Positions 6,685 to 15,292 of a stretch of DNA of 64,000 nucleotides are shown piece by piece. Origin of the DNA: JAXHUH01 sp034211175 (GTDB lineage Bacteria; Actinomycetota; Acidimicrobiia; Acidimicrobiales; CAIXPF01). The stretch spans positions 40,939 to 104,938 of the forward strand of contig JAXHUH010000073.1 of NCBI GenBank assembly GCA_034211175.1, in the 5' to 3' direction. The notes beneath the pieces are model-generated. The model searched no databases and was not told where the DNA came from. It worked only from the letters and a program-made list of their open reading frames with translations. Made by a program: the position numbers and the translations under genes. How positions within the stretch are numbered: the first letter of the stretch is position 1; every line of letters begins with the position of its first letter.

Positions 6685-8928
6685 TCAGCCGGCGTCGGCC
6701 GCGGGCGGCTCCACGCCGACGCGCTCGAACAGCACGCCGAGCAGCTCGATCGCCGCCTTCGGGATCTGGGTGCCCGGCGGGTAGATGGCCGACGCCCCGG
6801 CCGCGAGCAGCTCGTCGAAGTCCTGGGGCGGGATGACGCCGCCGACCACGATCACGATGTCGTCGCGGCCCATGGCCGCCAGCTCGTCGCGCAGCGCGGG
6901 CACGAACGTCAGGTGGCCGGCGGCGAGCGAGCTCACGCCGACGACGTGGACGTCCGCCTCGACCGCCTGGCGGGCCGCCTCGGCCGGCGTGGCGAACAGC
7001 GGGCCGACGTCGACGTCGAAGCCGAGGTCGGCGAACGCGGTGGCGATCACCTTCTGGCCCCGGTCGTGGCCGTCCTGGCCCATCTTCGCGACGAGGATCC
7101 GGGGCCGGCGACCCTCGGCCTCCTCGAACGCCGCCACCAGCTCGGCGCAGCGGTCCTTGGCCCCGTCGTCGCTCGACAGCTCTCGCGAGTACACGCCCTC
7201 AACCGTTCGGATCGGGGCGGTGTGCCGCCCGAAGACCTTCTCCATGGCGTCGCTGATCTCGCCGACCGTCGCCTTTGCCCGGGCCGCGTCGATCGACAGG
7301 GCCATCAGGTTGCCGTCGGCGGCGGCGCCGTTGGTCAGGGCGGTGAGCGCGGCCTGGCAGGCGTCCTCGTCGCGCTCGTCGCGCAGGCGCTCGAGCTTCG
7401 CCTTCTGCATCCGCAGGACCTCGGCGTTGTCGACCTTGAGGACGTCGATGTCCTCGGCCTCGTCGAGGGGGTAGCGGTTGACGCCGACGACGGTCTGGCG
7501 GCCCGAGTCGATCCGGGCCTGGGTCCGGGCCGCGGCCTCCTCGATGCGCAGCTTGGGCACGCCGGCGTCGATCGCCTCGGCCATGCCGCCCATCGAGTCG
7601 ATCTCGGCGATGTGGGCCTTCGCCTTCATCGCCAGCTCCGCGGTGAGCCGCTCCACGTAGTAGCTGCCGCCCCACGGGTCGATCACCGAGGTGGTCTGCG
7701 ACTCCTGCTGGAGGAGGAGCTGGGTGTTGCGGGCGATGCGGGCGCTGAAGTCGGTCGGCAGCGCCAGCGCCTCGTCCATCGAGTTGGTGTGGAGCGACTG
7801 GGTGTGGCCCTGGGTGGCGGCCATCGCCTCCACGCAGGTGCGGACGACGTTGTTGTAGACGTCCTGGGCGGTGAGGCTCCACCCCGAGGTCTGCGAGTGG
7901 GTGCGCAGCGACAGCGACTTCGGGTTCTTCGCGTCGAAGCCCGCCATCAGGTCGGCCCACAGCAGGCGGGCGGCCCGGAGCTTGGCGACCTCCATGAAGA
8001 AGTTCATGCCGATGGCCCAGAAGAAGCTGAGCCGGGGGGCGAACGTGTCGACGTCGAGGCCGGCGGCCATGCCCGCCTTCACGTACTCGACGCCGTCGGC
8101 GAGCGTGTACGCCAGCTCGAGGTCGGCGGTCGCGCCGGCCTCCTGCATGTGGTAGCCGGAGATCGAGATCGAGTTGAACCGCGGCATGTGCTGCGACGTG
8201 AACGAGAAGATGTCGCTGATGATCCGCATGGAGGGGCCCGGGGGGTAGATGTAGGTGTTCCGGACCATGAACTCCTTGAGGATGTCGTTCTGGATCGTCC
8301 CCGCGAGCTGCTCGGGGGCGACACCCTGCTCCTCCGCGGCGACGACGTAGAGCGCCATCACCGGGAGGACCGCGCCGTTCATCGTCATCGACACGCTCAT
8401 CCGGTCGAGCGGGATGCGGTCGAAGAGCGTGCGCATGTCGTAGATCGAGTCGATGGCCACGCCGGCCATGCCGACGTCGCCCGCCACGCGGGGGTTGTCG
8501 GAGTCGTAGCCCCGGTGGGTGGCGAGGTCGAACGCCACCGACAGGCCGCGCTGGCCGGCCGCCAGGTTGCGCCGGTAGAACGCGTTCGAGTCCTCGGCCG
8601 TGGAGAAGCCCGCGTACTGGCGGATCGTCCACGGCTGGCTCGTGTACATCGTCGCGTAGGGGCCGCGCAGGTACGGCGGCAGGCCCGGGTACGTGCGGAG
8701 GAAGTCGAGCCCGGCGACGTCGTCGGCGGTGTAGAGCGGCTTCACCCCGATGCCCTCGGGGGCCTCCCACACGAAGGCGTCGACGTCCTTGCCCGTCTCC
8801 GCCTCCACCCGGTCGCGCCACGCGCCGAGGTCGGCGGTGCCGCTGCTGCCGCCGAGGCCGACCGTCGAGAAGTCGATGTCGGCGAGTGGCCCGCCGCCCT
8901 GCGTCGTCGAGTCGCGGTTCGTCGTCAT
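6685..8928 (-). CDS. mutB: Methylmalonyl-CoA mutase large (catalytic) subunit
   Basis: The 747-residue alpha subunit, which interconverts (R)-methylmalonyl-CoA and succinyl-CoA with adenosylcobalamin in propionate, odd-chain fatty-acid and branched amino-acid breakdown. The TIM-barrel half includes YATMYTSQPWTIRQYAGFST and THRGYDSDNPRVAGDVGMAG; a barrel-closing stretch reads LRTHSQTSGWSLTAQDVYNN. The C-terminal cobalamin domain (about 600-740) has the base-off motif GQDGHDRG (D-x-H-x-x-G) and a GHLTFVP loop. Its ATG overlaps the mutA stop (ATGA, 8925-8928), so the two subunits are translationally coupled. Confidence 0.97.
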   Translation of the reverse strand: MTTNRDSTTQGGGPLADIDFSTVGLGGSSGTADLGAWRDRVEAETGKDVDAFVWEAPEGIGVKPLYTADDVAGLDFLRTYPGLPPYLRGPYATMYTSQPWTIRQYAGFSTAEDSNAFYRRNLAAGQRGLSVAFDLATHRGYDSDNPRVAGDVGMAGVAIDSIYDMRTLFDRIPLDRMSVSMTMNGAVLPVMALYVVAAEEQGVAPEQLAGTIQNDILKEFMVRNTYIYPPGPSMRIISDIFSFTSQHMPRFNSISISGYHMQEAGATADLELAYTLADGVEYVKAGMAAGLDVDTFAPRLSFFWAIGMNFFMEVAKLRAARLLWADLMAGFDAKNPKSLSLRTHSQTSGWSLTAQDVYNNVVRTCVEAMAATQGHTQSLHTNSMDEALALPTDFSARIARNTQLLLQQESQTTSVIDPWGGSYYVERLTAELAMKAKAHIAEIDSMGGMAEAIDAGVPKLRIEEAAARTQARIDSGRQTVVGVNRYPLDEAEDIDVLKVDNAEVLRMQKAKLERLRDERDEDACQAALTALTNGAAADGNLMALSIDAARAKATVGEISDAMEKVFGRHTAPIRTVEGVYSRELSSDDGAKDRCAELVAAFEEAEGRRPRILVAKMGQDGHDRGQKVIATAFADLGFDVDVGPLFATPAEAARQAVEADVHVVGVSSLAAGHLTFVPALRDELAAMGRDDIVIVVGGVIPPQDFDELLAAGASAIYPPGTQIPKAAIELLGVLFERVGVEPPAADAG

Positions 8929-10925
8929 GGCCGGGCGACCCCCAGGTGGTCGTGCGCTCGTTGGAGGGTGTCGAGGACGTCGATGCCGACGTGGACGAAC
9001 TCGTCGACGCCGGCGTCACGCCACGTCTGCTCGTGCTCGCCGGGCTTGCCGGCGAGGTAGATCCGTCGGGCGCCGGCCTCACGCAGCGCCGTCGCGGTCT
9101 CCGCGGCGCGCTCGGCGTAGACGTCGTCGGAGGAACAGAGGCAGACGACGGTCGAGTCGTCGGCCTCGAAGGCGGCGACCGCGGCGGCGACGTCGTCGAG
9201 CGGTCCCGGCTCGATGGAACGGACGCCGCCGACGGCGAACAGGTTGGCGGCCCACGTCGCCCGGGCGGTGTGGGTGGCGATCGGGCCGAGCGTGATCAGC
9301 AGGATCGTCGGCTCCGGCGAGGCGTGCTCGGCGGCGTTGCGCAGGGCCTCGAACGGGGCGGACGGACGCCGCACCTCGAGCGGGGTGACCCATGCGGCCG
9401 GACCGCTGACCGTCGCGGCGACGCGGCCGGTCGTGGCGCCGTCGGTGACGGCGGCGACCGCCGAGCGGGCGCGGGTGCCGTCACCGGCCGGGGCGAGGTC
9501 GAGCGGCACCTCGGAGGTGTCGGCTGGCGGCGACGGCGGGGCCTCCGCCGTACGGCGCGGCAGGACCTCCTCGAGCGACGGGAACTCGCTGACGCCGGTG
9601 AGGGCCGCCTTGCGGGTGGCGAGCGCACGGGCCCGGGGCTCCCAGCTCGCGTCGATCGTCGCGGCGAGGCTGCCGTCGCCCAGTGCGGCGGCGAGACCGC
9701 CGGCCGCCTCGATGGCCTGGAAGCGGCGCCACGCCTCGGCAGCCAGCTCCTCGGTGCGGGCCTCGACGTACCAGGAGCCGCCGGCCGGGTCGACGACCGC
9801 GGCGAGGCGGGACTCGTCGGCCAGCACCAGCTGGGTGTTGCGGGCCACGCGCCGGGCGAGGGGATCGGGGAGCCCGAGGGCCGCGTCGAAGGGCACGACG
9901 GTGACCGCGTCGGCGCCCGCCACCGCGGCGGCGAACGTGGCGATCGTGCCCCGGAGGATGTTCACCCACGGGTCCCGGGCGGCGAACATGGTCGGCGCGG
10001 TCACCGCGTGGAGGAACATCGGTGGGCTGTCAGCCGACGCGCCGGCGACCTCGGCGACCCGCGCCCAGCATCGGCGGGCGGCCCGGAGCTTGGCGATCGA
10101 GGCGAACTGGTCGACCCCGGCCGTGAGCGTGAAGATCAGCTCGGCGCAGGCGGCGTCGACATCGAGCCCGCCTCGACTCGTTGCGGCCCGCAGGTAGGCG
10201 ACGCCGCACGCCAGGGCGTAGGCGAGCTCGTCGGCGTCGCTGCCGCCGGCGTCCGCGACGATCGCCGCGTCGACCGACAGGGCCCGCACCCCGGGGTAGC
10301 GGGCGGCGCTCAGCGCGGCGAGGTCGGCGGCATCGGCCAGCGCTTCGTCGAGCGGCTGGGGCAACGTGCCCCGGCGGGCCAGCACGCCGAGCGGGTCGGC
10401 GCCGAACCCGCCGCTCGCCGCGCTCGGCGCGACACCCCGGCGCTCCCAGAGGGCCATGAGCAGCGCCGCGGGGCCGAGCGGGTTGGTGCTCGGCTCGAGC
10501 CACACGCCGGCGAGGTCCAACATCACGCCGTCGAGCACGCGGTCGAGGTCGTCGACCGTGTGGGTGCCCCGGGCGTTGAGCCGGATCGAGGTGACGCCCT
10601 TCTCGAGGTCGGTCAGGATCGCCTCGTTCGCCGCGGCGTGGTCGGCGGAGTCGTGGGACTGGCTCACGTCCCAGCCCCCGGCCGGGCCGCCCGCGGCCCG
10701 GGTGCCACGGGTGAAGGGCAGCAGGCCCGGGAGACCGGCCGGATCGCCGTCGGTCGGGTGATCGTCGGGCCCGTAGAGCGGCTGGATCTCCAGGCCCTCG
10801 GGCGTACGGGTCACGAGCGACTCGAGCGGGCGACCGCGCAGGGCCTTGGTGGCCGCGTCGAGCCACTCGTCGCGTGAGGGCTCGGCGAATCGGGCGGCGA
10901 GCGGTGCGACGTCGGAGGCGGACAC
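8925..10925 (-). CDS. mutA: Methylmalonyl-CoA mutase small (non-catalytic) subunit
   Basis: The 666-residue beta subunit of the heterodimeric mutase. It follows the same barrel plus B12-domain plan as mutB, but the C-terminal domain starts TILLITLGPIATHTARATW and lacks the D-x-H-x-x-G cobalamin motif, as expected for the structural subunit. It is first in the operon mutA-mutB-meaB. GTG 10925 follows a TAGCAT hexamer (minus strand, plus coordinates 10932-10937) by 6 nt, which looks leaderless. I saw no cobalamin riboswitch upstream. Confidence 0.93.
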   Translation of the reverse strand: MSASDVAPLAARFAEPSRDEWLDAATKALRGRPLESLVTRTPEGLEIQPLYGPDDHPTDGDPAGLPGLLPFTRGTRAAGGPAGGWDVSQSHDSADHAAANEAILTDLEKGVTSIRLNARGTHTVDDLDRVLDGVMLDLAGVWLEPSTNPLGPAALLMALWERRGVAPSAASGGFGADPLGVLARRGTLPQPLDEALADAADLAALSAARYPGVRALSVDAAIVADAGGSDADELAYALACGVAYLRAATSRGGLDVDAACAELIFTLTAGVDQFASIAKLRAARRCWARVAEVAGASADSPPMFLHAVTAPTMFAARDPWVNILRGTIATFAAAVAGADAVTVVPFDAALGLPDPLARRVARNTQLVLADESRLAAVVDPAGGSWYVEARTEELAAEAWRRFQAIEAAGGLAAALGDGSLAATIDASWEPRARALATRKAALTGVSEFPSLEEVLPRRTAEAPPSPPADTSEVPLDLAPAGDGTRARSAVAAVTDGATTGRVAATVSGPAAWVTPLEVRRPSAPFEALRNAAEHASPEPTILLITLGPIATHTARATWAANLFAVGGVRSIEPGPLDDVAAAVAAFEADDSTVVCLCSSDDVYAERAAETATALREAGARRIYLAGKPGEHEQTWRDAGVDEFVHVGIDVLDTLQRAHDHLGVARP

Positions 10926-11033
10926 GCCGCGATGCTAGGAAAGCGACCCTCCGGCGCCCAAGTCCCGACGGCATCACCGCCACCGCGCCCTACATGACCG
11001 GGTTCGCGATGCGGCCCCGGCCCGGTGCCGCGC

Positions 11034-11597
11034 TCAGGCTCCTTCGGTTGGTGCGGGCCCGGCCACCGGATCGATCAGCGTCGTGAGCCGCACCGACGGC
11101 TGCAGCGCGGTGGGCTTCCAGCCCGTCGCCTCCTGGATGAAGCCGCCAGGATCGACCCGGTCGCGGACCCATCGCTTGTCGAGGACCGGGACGCGGTGCC
11201 AGTCGACGACGTCGCCGGTTCGCTCGGAGACCGGGACCGAGAACACGTCGGAGAACGACGGTCGGCCGAGCACGGCCGGTGGGCGGCGGACCGGCCAGCG
11301 ATCGACGACCAGCTGGCGCCCGAAGCGGCGCTCCATGACCACCCACCACACGATCGTGAGCACGTCGCCGTCGCGGCCGACCCGGGCGGCCCACAGCCGC
11401 AGGAGCCCGGCGGCGTCGATCTCCGCCGGCACCCAGTTCTCGCTGAAGTACGTCGCGTCGCGCAGCTCCCAGTCGAGGCGCAGGCGGCGGTTCTGGAGCA
11501 CCATGCCCCACTCGAGGTCGCGGATCGTCCACGTCTCGTCGGGCTCGGGTGACGGTGCCGCGGGGTCCTGCGGCGGATCGACGGGGCTGACGTCCAC
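11034..11597 (-). CDS. Conserved-looking protein of unknown function
   Basis: A 187-residue protein I do not recognise. It is rich in Trp and Arg and reads as a single soluble domain, for example WTIRDLEWGMVLQNRRLRLD, DVLTIVWWVVMERRFGRQL and TGDVVDWHRVPVLDKRWVRD, with no signal peptide or membrane span. Regular aromatic/hydrophobic spacing favours this strand over the open frames opposite. The GTG at 11597 has a TAGGAC hexamer 6 nt upstream, close to the leaderless pattern. The gene stands alone between mutA and a divergent thioesterase. Confidence 0.6.
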   Translation of the reverse strand: MDVSPVDPPQDPAAPSPEPDETWTIRDLEWGMVLQNRRLRLDWELRDATYFSENWVPAEIDAAGLLRLWAARVGRDGDVLTIVWWVVMERRFGRQLVVDRWPVRRPPAVLGRPSFSDVFSVPVSERTGDVVDWHRVPVLDKRWVRDRVDPGGFIQEATGWKPTALQPSVRLTTLIDPVAGPAPTEGA

Positions 11598-11716
11598 ATG
11601 ACTGTCCTACCACCGCCGCGGGGCAAGGGCGCGCCCCGCCACGCCGGTCGGTGAAGGCGGCCCCGAGCGGTCGCGGGGCCGAGGGCCGCCGGGTGGGGCG
11701 GGGCTAGCGTGCCGCC

Positions 11717-12511
11717 GTGGCCGTCGCATCGTCCCTGTTCAGCTCCGGCGGCGGTGTGTTCGTCCCGTCGCCCGCGGCACGCGGGCCGTGGGACCCGGGT
11801 GCGCTCCACGGAGGTGCACCGGCGGCGCTGGTCGCCCATCTCCTGGAGTCGATGCCCTTCGACGGCCCGGGTCGGTTCACGCGTCTCTCGGTCGAGCTCC
11901 TGCGGCCGGTGCCCCTCGATCACCTCGAGGTCGAGCTCCGGGTGGTGCGCGCCGGGCGCCAGGTCCAGTGGCTCGAGGCCGGGATCGACGCAGCCGGTCG
12001 TCCGGTCGGGCGGGTGCAGGCCACCCGTGTCCGGACCCTGCCGGGTACGAACGACGCGGCACCGGGTCCCGACGCGGCGCCGCCCCCGCCCGAGGCGGGC
12101 GAGGTGCGCGCGGGCCCGCCGGGCTCGGATGAGGGCGGGTTCGCCACCGACGCACTCGAGCTGCGCTTCGTCCGCGGTGAGTTCGGGGTGGCGGGACCGG
12201 CGACCACCTGGTTCCGCTTCCGCTTCCCGGTGCTCGACGGGGCCGCGGCGTCGCCGTTCGTGTTGGCCGCGGCGGTGTCGGACTTCGGCAACGGCATCGC
12301 CAACGCCCTCGACTGGAACGCCTACACGTTCCTCAACGCCGACCTCGACCTCCACCTCGAGCGTGCGCCGGAGGGGGAGTGGTTGGCCTCCGAGGCGATC
12401 ACGTGCCTCGCCGAGGACGGGACCGGCGTCGCCCACGCCCGGCTCCACGACCGGCGCGGGCCGGTGGGCCGTGCGTCGCAGAGCCTCCTGGTCGTGCCCC
12501 GATCCGGCTGA
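11717..12511 (+). CDS. Acyl-CoA thioesterase family (double hotdog) protein
   Basis: A 264-residue TesB/HotDog-type protein. The N-terminal hotdog contains PGALHGGAPAALVAHLLES, the H-G-G substrate-contact motif, then FTRLSVELLRPVPLDHLEVE; a second hotdog half follows a Pro/Ala-rich linker and contains NALDWNAYTFLNADLDLHLE. The family hydrolyses acyl-CoA esters; chain-length preference is not readable. GTG 11717 follows TAGCGT (11705-11710) by 6 nt, a model leaderless start. Confidence 0.85.
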   Translation: MAVASSLFSSGGGVFVPSPAARGPWDPGALHGGAPAALVAHLLESMPFDGPGRFTRLSVELLRPVPLDHLEVELRVVRAGRQVQWLEAGIDAAGRPVGRVQATRVRTLPGTNDAAPGPDAAPPPPEAGEVRAGPPGSDEGGFATDALELRFVRGEFGVAGPATTWFRFRFPVLDGAAASPFVLAAAVSDFGNGIANALDWNAYTFLNADLDLHLERAPEGEWLASEAITCLAEDGTGVAHARLHDRRGPVGRASQSLLVVPRSG

Positions 12512-12541
12512 GCGCTCCCCCTGATCATCTGAGCTCTCTCC

Positions 12542-12557
12542 GTGCTCAGGTGAGCAC
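12542..12557. promoter_or_regulatory. Palindrome upstream of the first whiB-like gene
   Basis: GTGCTCA-GG-TGAGCAC, a perfect 7-bp inverted repeat in the 247-bp gap 12512-12758, about 160 bp upstream of the likely -10 (TACAGT, 12721-12726) of the whiB-like gene. It could be an operator or a weak terminator of the thioesterase gene. Confidence 0.3.
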
Positions 12558-12758
12558 CCTAGGACGCCGATTCAACGGTGTGAGAGTCGGAGGTCCCAAA
12601 TCGTGGTGGTCTTCGTGACCTACCTTCAAGGGCGATCGACCCACTCCGTGGTATCTTCAGCTCAGATGGTTTATTCGGATGATTTGAGCGTGTGTTTCAA
12701 CCGGGTGGCGGAGGGCACCGTACAGTCTTCGACGAGCGACGACCGGAGGAGCGCGTAG

Positions 12759-13088
12759 ATGCCCTCAGCATCAGACCAAGCGGCCGACGCGATGGCCGAT
12801 CTGCTGCCCCGATGGACCCAGCAGGCGTGGATGGAGCACTCGGCCTGCAAGTCCCAGACCCACCTCTTCTTCCCTCCGCTCGCCGAGCGCCCCCAGGCGC
12901 GGGTCAAGCGGGAGTCCGCCGCCCGTCGCGTGTGTGCCGACTGCCCGGTGATGGTCGAGTGCCGCACCTACGCCCGGGTCCACCGCGAGCACGGCTACTG
13001 GGGTGGCGAGAGCGAGGAGGAGCGGGTCCGCGCCGGGTTCGCCCCGTCGAACCCGATCGGCGGGTCCCGCCTGCGCCGGGCGAGCTGA
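12759..13088 (+). CDS. WhiB-family iron-sulfur transcription factor (first copy)
   Basis: A 109-residue WhiB-like protein. The four cluster cysteines are C30, C59, C62 and C68 (C-x28-C-x2-C-x5-C), followed by the family turn GYWGG (about 79-83) and an Arg-rich C-terminus suited to DNA or sigma-factor contact. WhiB proteins bind [4Fe-4S] and regulate redox, development or stress genes with the primary sigma factor. ATG 12759 has GGAGGA (12745-12750) 8 nt upstream, and TACAGT at 12721-12726 is a plausible -10. It shares an unusual THLFFPP-x-AERPQAR segment with the second copy at 19700-20005, so the two are close paralogues. Confidence 0.95.
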   Translation: MPSASDQAADAMADLLPRWTQQAWMEHSACKSQTHLFFPPLAERPQARVKRESAARRVCADCPVMVECRTYARVHREHGYWGGESEEERVRAGFAPSNPIGGSRLRRAS

Positions 13089-13142
13089 CCGCCGGCCGAC
13101 CCACCTGCCGCGCGCCCCGAGCCGGGGTCGACAGGCCCCGAG

Positions 13143-13168
13143 GATCCGGCCGCCATCGCGGCCGGATC
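13143..13168. terminator. Bidirectional hairpin between convergent genes
   Basis: GATCCGGCCGC-CATC-GCGGCCGGATC: an 11-bp perfect stem with a 4-nt loop between the convergent whiB-like gene (stop 13088) and the MhuD-like gene (stop 13195). Confidence 0.7.
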
Positions 13169-13194
13169 GGATCGTGGGCGCCGCAGCCGGCTGA

Positions 13195-13563
13195 TCAGCC
13201 GCCGGTCGACCCGCCCGAGATCTTGTAGCTCCACAGCTCGGCCGACATGCTGACCGGCGGCGGGGCGTCCCCTCCGCCGTGCGCGCCGCCTCCGCCGTGC
13301 GCCCCACCGGGGCCGCCCGAGCCCTCGGTCCCGCGATGGCCGTGGGCGAACGACTCCGAGTTCTTCCACGCCTCGAACGACTCCTCGTCGCGCCAGCGGG
13401 TCACCACGAGCCACACGTCGCGCCCGTCGGTCGGCTCGAGCAGCTCGAAGCCCTCGAAGCCGTCCTGGCCGTCGACGGCCCCGGCCCGGGCCGCGAAGCG
13501 CCGGGCGAGCTCGCCGCCCATCTCCGCGGCGACGGTGATCGCGTTGATCTTGATGACGGTCAT
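13195..13563 (-). CDS. mhuD: MhuD/IsdG-like haem-degrading monooxygenase
   Basis: A 122-residue antibiotic-biosynthesis-monooxygenase fold. The opening MTVIKINAITV and ARRFAARAGAVDGQDGFEGF follow mycobacterial MhuD closely. N7, W66 (ESFEAWKNSESF) and a His at 74 or 76 occupy the places of the MhuD haem-ruffling and iron-ligand residues (N7, W66, H75). MhuD cleaves haem to release iron. Unusually, a Gly/His/Pro-rich insert of about 22 residues (GGPGGAHGGGGAHGGG and on, about 84-105) splits the last strand from the core. The gene stands alone, convergent to the whiB-like gene. Confidence 0.72.
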   Translation of the reverse strand: MTVIKINAITVAAEMGGELARRFAARAGAVDGQDGFEGFELLEPTDGRDVWLVVTRWRDEESFEAWKNSESFAHGHRGTEGSGGPGGAHGGGGAHGGGDAPPPVSMSAELWSYKISGGSTGG

Positions 13564-13711
13564 CTCCGGAGGGTTCCCCTTCTCGGCGTCTGGGACGCCG
13601 CGACGCTACCGGTCCCGCCCGCACTGGCTCACCGTCGGGGAACCGTTGCGCAGGAACACGAACCTGGCGGCCACGCGCCGTGCTCTACGCTGGCCCGCTC
13701 GGAGGTAGCTG

Positions 13712-15238
13712 ATGGCTTCAGACGAGATGGCGGCCGAGACCGACGAGGGCGCCGCTGGCGGCTCGCTCGAGGAGCAGCGCAAGGTCCGCATCGACAAGGT
13801 GGCGGCGCTGCGGGCGGACGGTGTCGACCCCTACCCCGACCGCTTCGAGCGCTCGGCCACCTCCGACCAGCTGCGTGAGCGGTTCGGTGCCCTCGAGCCC
13901 CAGCAGGAGACCGGCGTCGTCGAGCGCGTCGCCGGGCGCGTGCTGCTGCACCGCAACCTCGGGCGGCTGATCTTCCTCACCCTCAAGGACCCGGGCGGCA
14001 CCATCCAGCTGTTCGTGTCGAAGGGCGTCATCGGTGCCGAGGCGTTCGCCCGGGTCGCCGAGCTGGACCGGGGCGACTGGGTCGGCGCCGAGGGCGAGGT
14101 CATGACGACCAAGACCGGCGAGCTGTCGGTGAAGGCGGCCGAGGTCCGCCTGCTCGCCAAGGCGCTGCGACCGCTCCCCGAGAAGCACCGCGGGCTCGCC
14201 GATGTCGACACCCGGTTCCGTCAGCGCTACGTCGACCTCATCGTCAACGAGGACGCGCAGCGGGTGTTCGACATCCGCCACCGCACGATCGCCACCTTCC
14301 GGCGGGTGCTCGCCGGGCGCGGCTTCGTCGAGGTCGAGACCCCGGTGCTCCAGCACGAGGCCGGCGGCGCCGCCGCCCGCCCGTTCACCACCCACCACAA
14401 CGCGCTCGACATGCAGCTCTACCTGCGCATCGCCACCGAGCTCCACCTCAAGCGGCTCGTGGTCGGCGGGATGGAGCGGGTCTTCGAGATCGGGCGGATC
14501 TTCCGCAACGAGGGCATCGACACCCGCCACAACCCCGAGTTCACGACGGTCGAGATCTACCAGGCGCTCGCCAACCAGCACGACATGATGGACCTGACCG
14601 AGGACCTGGTCGTGGCGGCGGCCCAGGACACGCTCGGCACGACGGTGGTGGAGAGCCCCGACGGTCCGGTCGATCTGACGCCCCCGTGGCCCCGTCGCCG
14701 CCTGGTCGAGCTCGTCGCCGAGGTGATCGGCGAGGAGGTCGACCCGCGCATGCCGCTCGAAGATCTGCGGTCGGTGTGCGACCGCGTCGGGCTCGAGTAC
14801 GAGGCCCACTGGGGCCCGGGTCGGCTCGTGTACGAGCTGTTCGACGACAAGGTCGAGCGCACGCTGTCAGGGCCGGTGTTCGTGCACGAGTACCCCGCCG
14901 AGGTGTCGCCGCTCGCCCGACGCAACACCGAGGTCCCCGAGCTCGCCGACCGCTTCGAGCTGTTCGTGCGCGGTCGTGAGCTCGCCAACGCGTTCAGCGA
15001 GCTCAACGAGCCGTCGCTCCAGCGCGCCGCGTTCGAGGCGCAGGTCGACCAGGCCCGTGCCGGCGACCTGGAGGCGCAGCAGACCGTCGACGAGGACTAC
15101 CTACGTGCCCTCGAGCACGGCCTGCCCCCCACCGGTGGCCTCGGCATCGGCATCGACCGGCTGGTCATGCTCCTCGCCGGGGTCGACACCATCCGCGAGG
15201 TCATCCTCTTCCCGACGCTGCGCCCCGAGCAGGCCTGA
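13712..15238 (+). CDS. lysS: Lysyl-tRNA synthetase, class II
   Basis: A 508-residue class II enzyme charging tRNA-Lys. An N-terminal OB-fold anticodon domain (about 60-165) is followed by the catalytic core with motif 2 ERVFEIGRIFRNEGIDTRHN and motif 3 GGLGIGIDRLVMLLAG near the C-terminus. ATG 13712 has GGAGG about 6 nt upstream, and TACGCT upstream of that fits a -10. It is monocistronic, followed by the hairpin at 15252-15284. Confidence 0.97.
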   Translation: MASDEMAAETDEGAAGGSLEEQRKVRIDKVAALRADGVDPYPDRFERSATSDQLRERFGALEPQQETGVVERVAGRVLLHRNLGRLIFLTLKDPGGTIQLFVSKGVIGAEAFARVAELDRGDWVGAEGEVMTTKTGELSVKAAEVRLLAKALRPLPEKHRGLADVDTRFRQRYVDLIVNEDAQRVFDIRHRTIATFRRVLAGRGFVEVETPVLQHEAGGAAARPFTTHHNALDMQLYLRIATELHLKRLVVGGMERVFEIGRIFRNEGIDTRHNPEFTTVEIYQALANQHDMMDLTEDLVVAAAQDTLGTTVVESPDGPVDLTPPWPRRRLVELVAEVIGEEVDPRMPLEDLRSVCDRVGLEYEAHWGPGRLVYELFDDKVERTLSGPVFVHEYPAEVSPLARRNTEVPELADRFELFVRGRELANAFSELNEPSLQRAAFEAQVDQARAGDLEAQQTVDEDYLRALEHGLPPTGGLGIGIDRLVMLLAGVDTIREVILFPTLRPEQA

Positions 15239-15251
15239 CCTCGGCGTGGGC

Positions 15252-15284
15252 GCCGGGACCGGGGCCGCCGACCGCGGTCCCGGC
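15252..15284. terminator. Bidirectional hairpin between lysS and the cyclotransferase gene
   Basis: GCCGGGACCG (15252-15261) and CGGTCCCGGC (15275-15284): a 10-bp perfect stem with a 13-nt loop, between convergent genes. Confidence 0.65.
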
Positions 15285-15292
15285 CGGTGGGC

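Noticed and set aside
5650..9060. Plus-strand open frame of 1136 codons opposite meaB-mutB
   Set aside because: Shadow of the methylmalonyl-CoA mutase genes in high-GC sequence.
10926..11033. Cobalamin riboswitch before mutA
   Set aside because: Too short and without the conserved B12-box look; a leaderless start fits.
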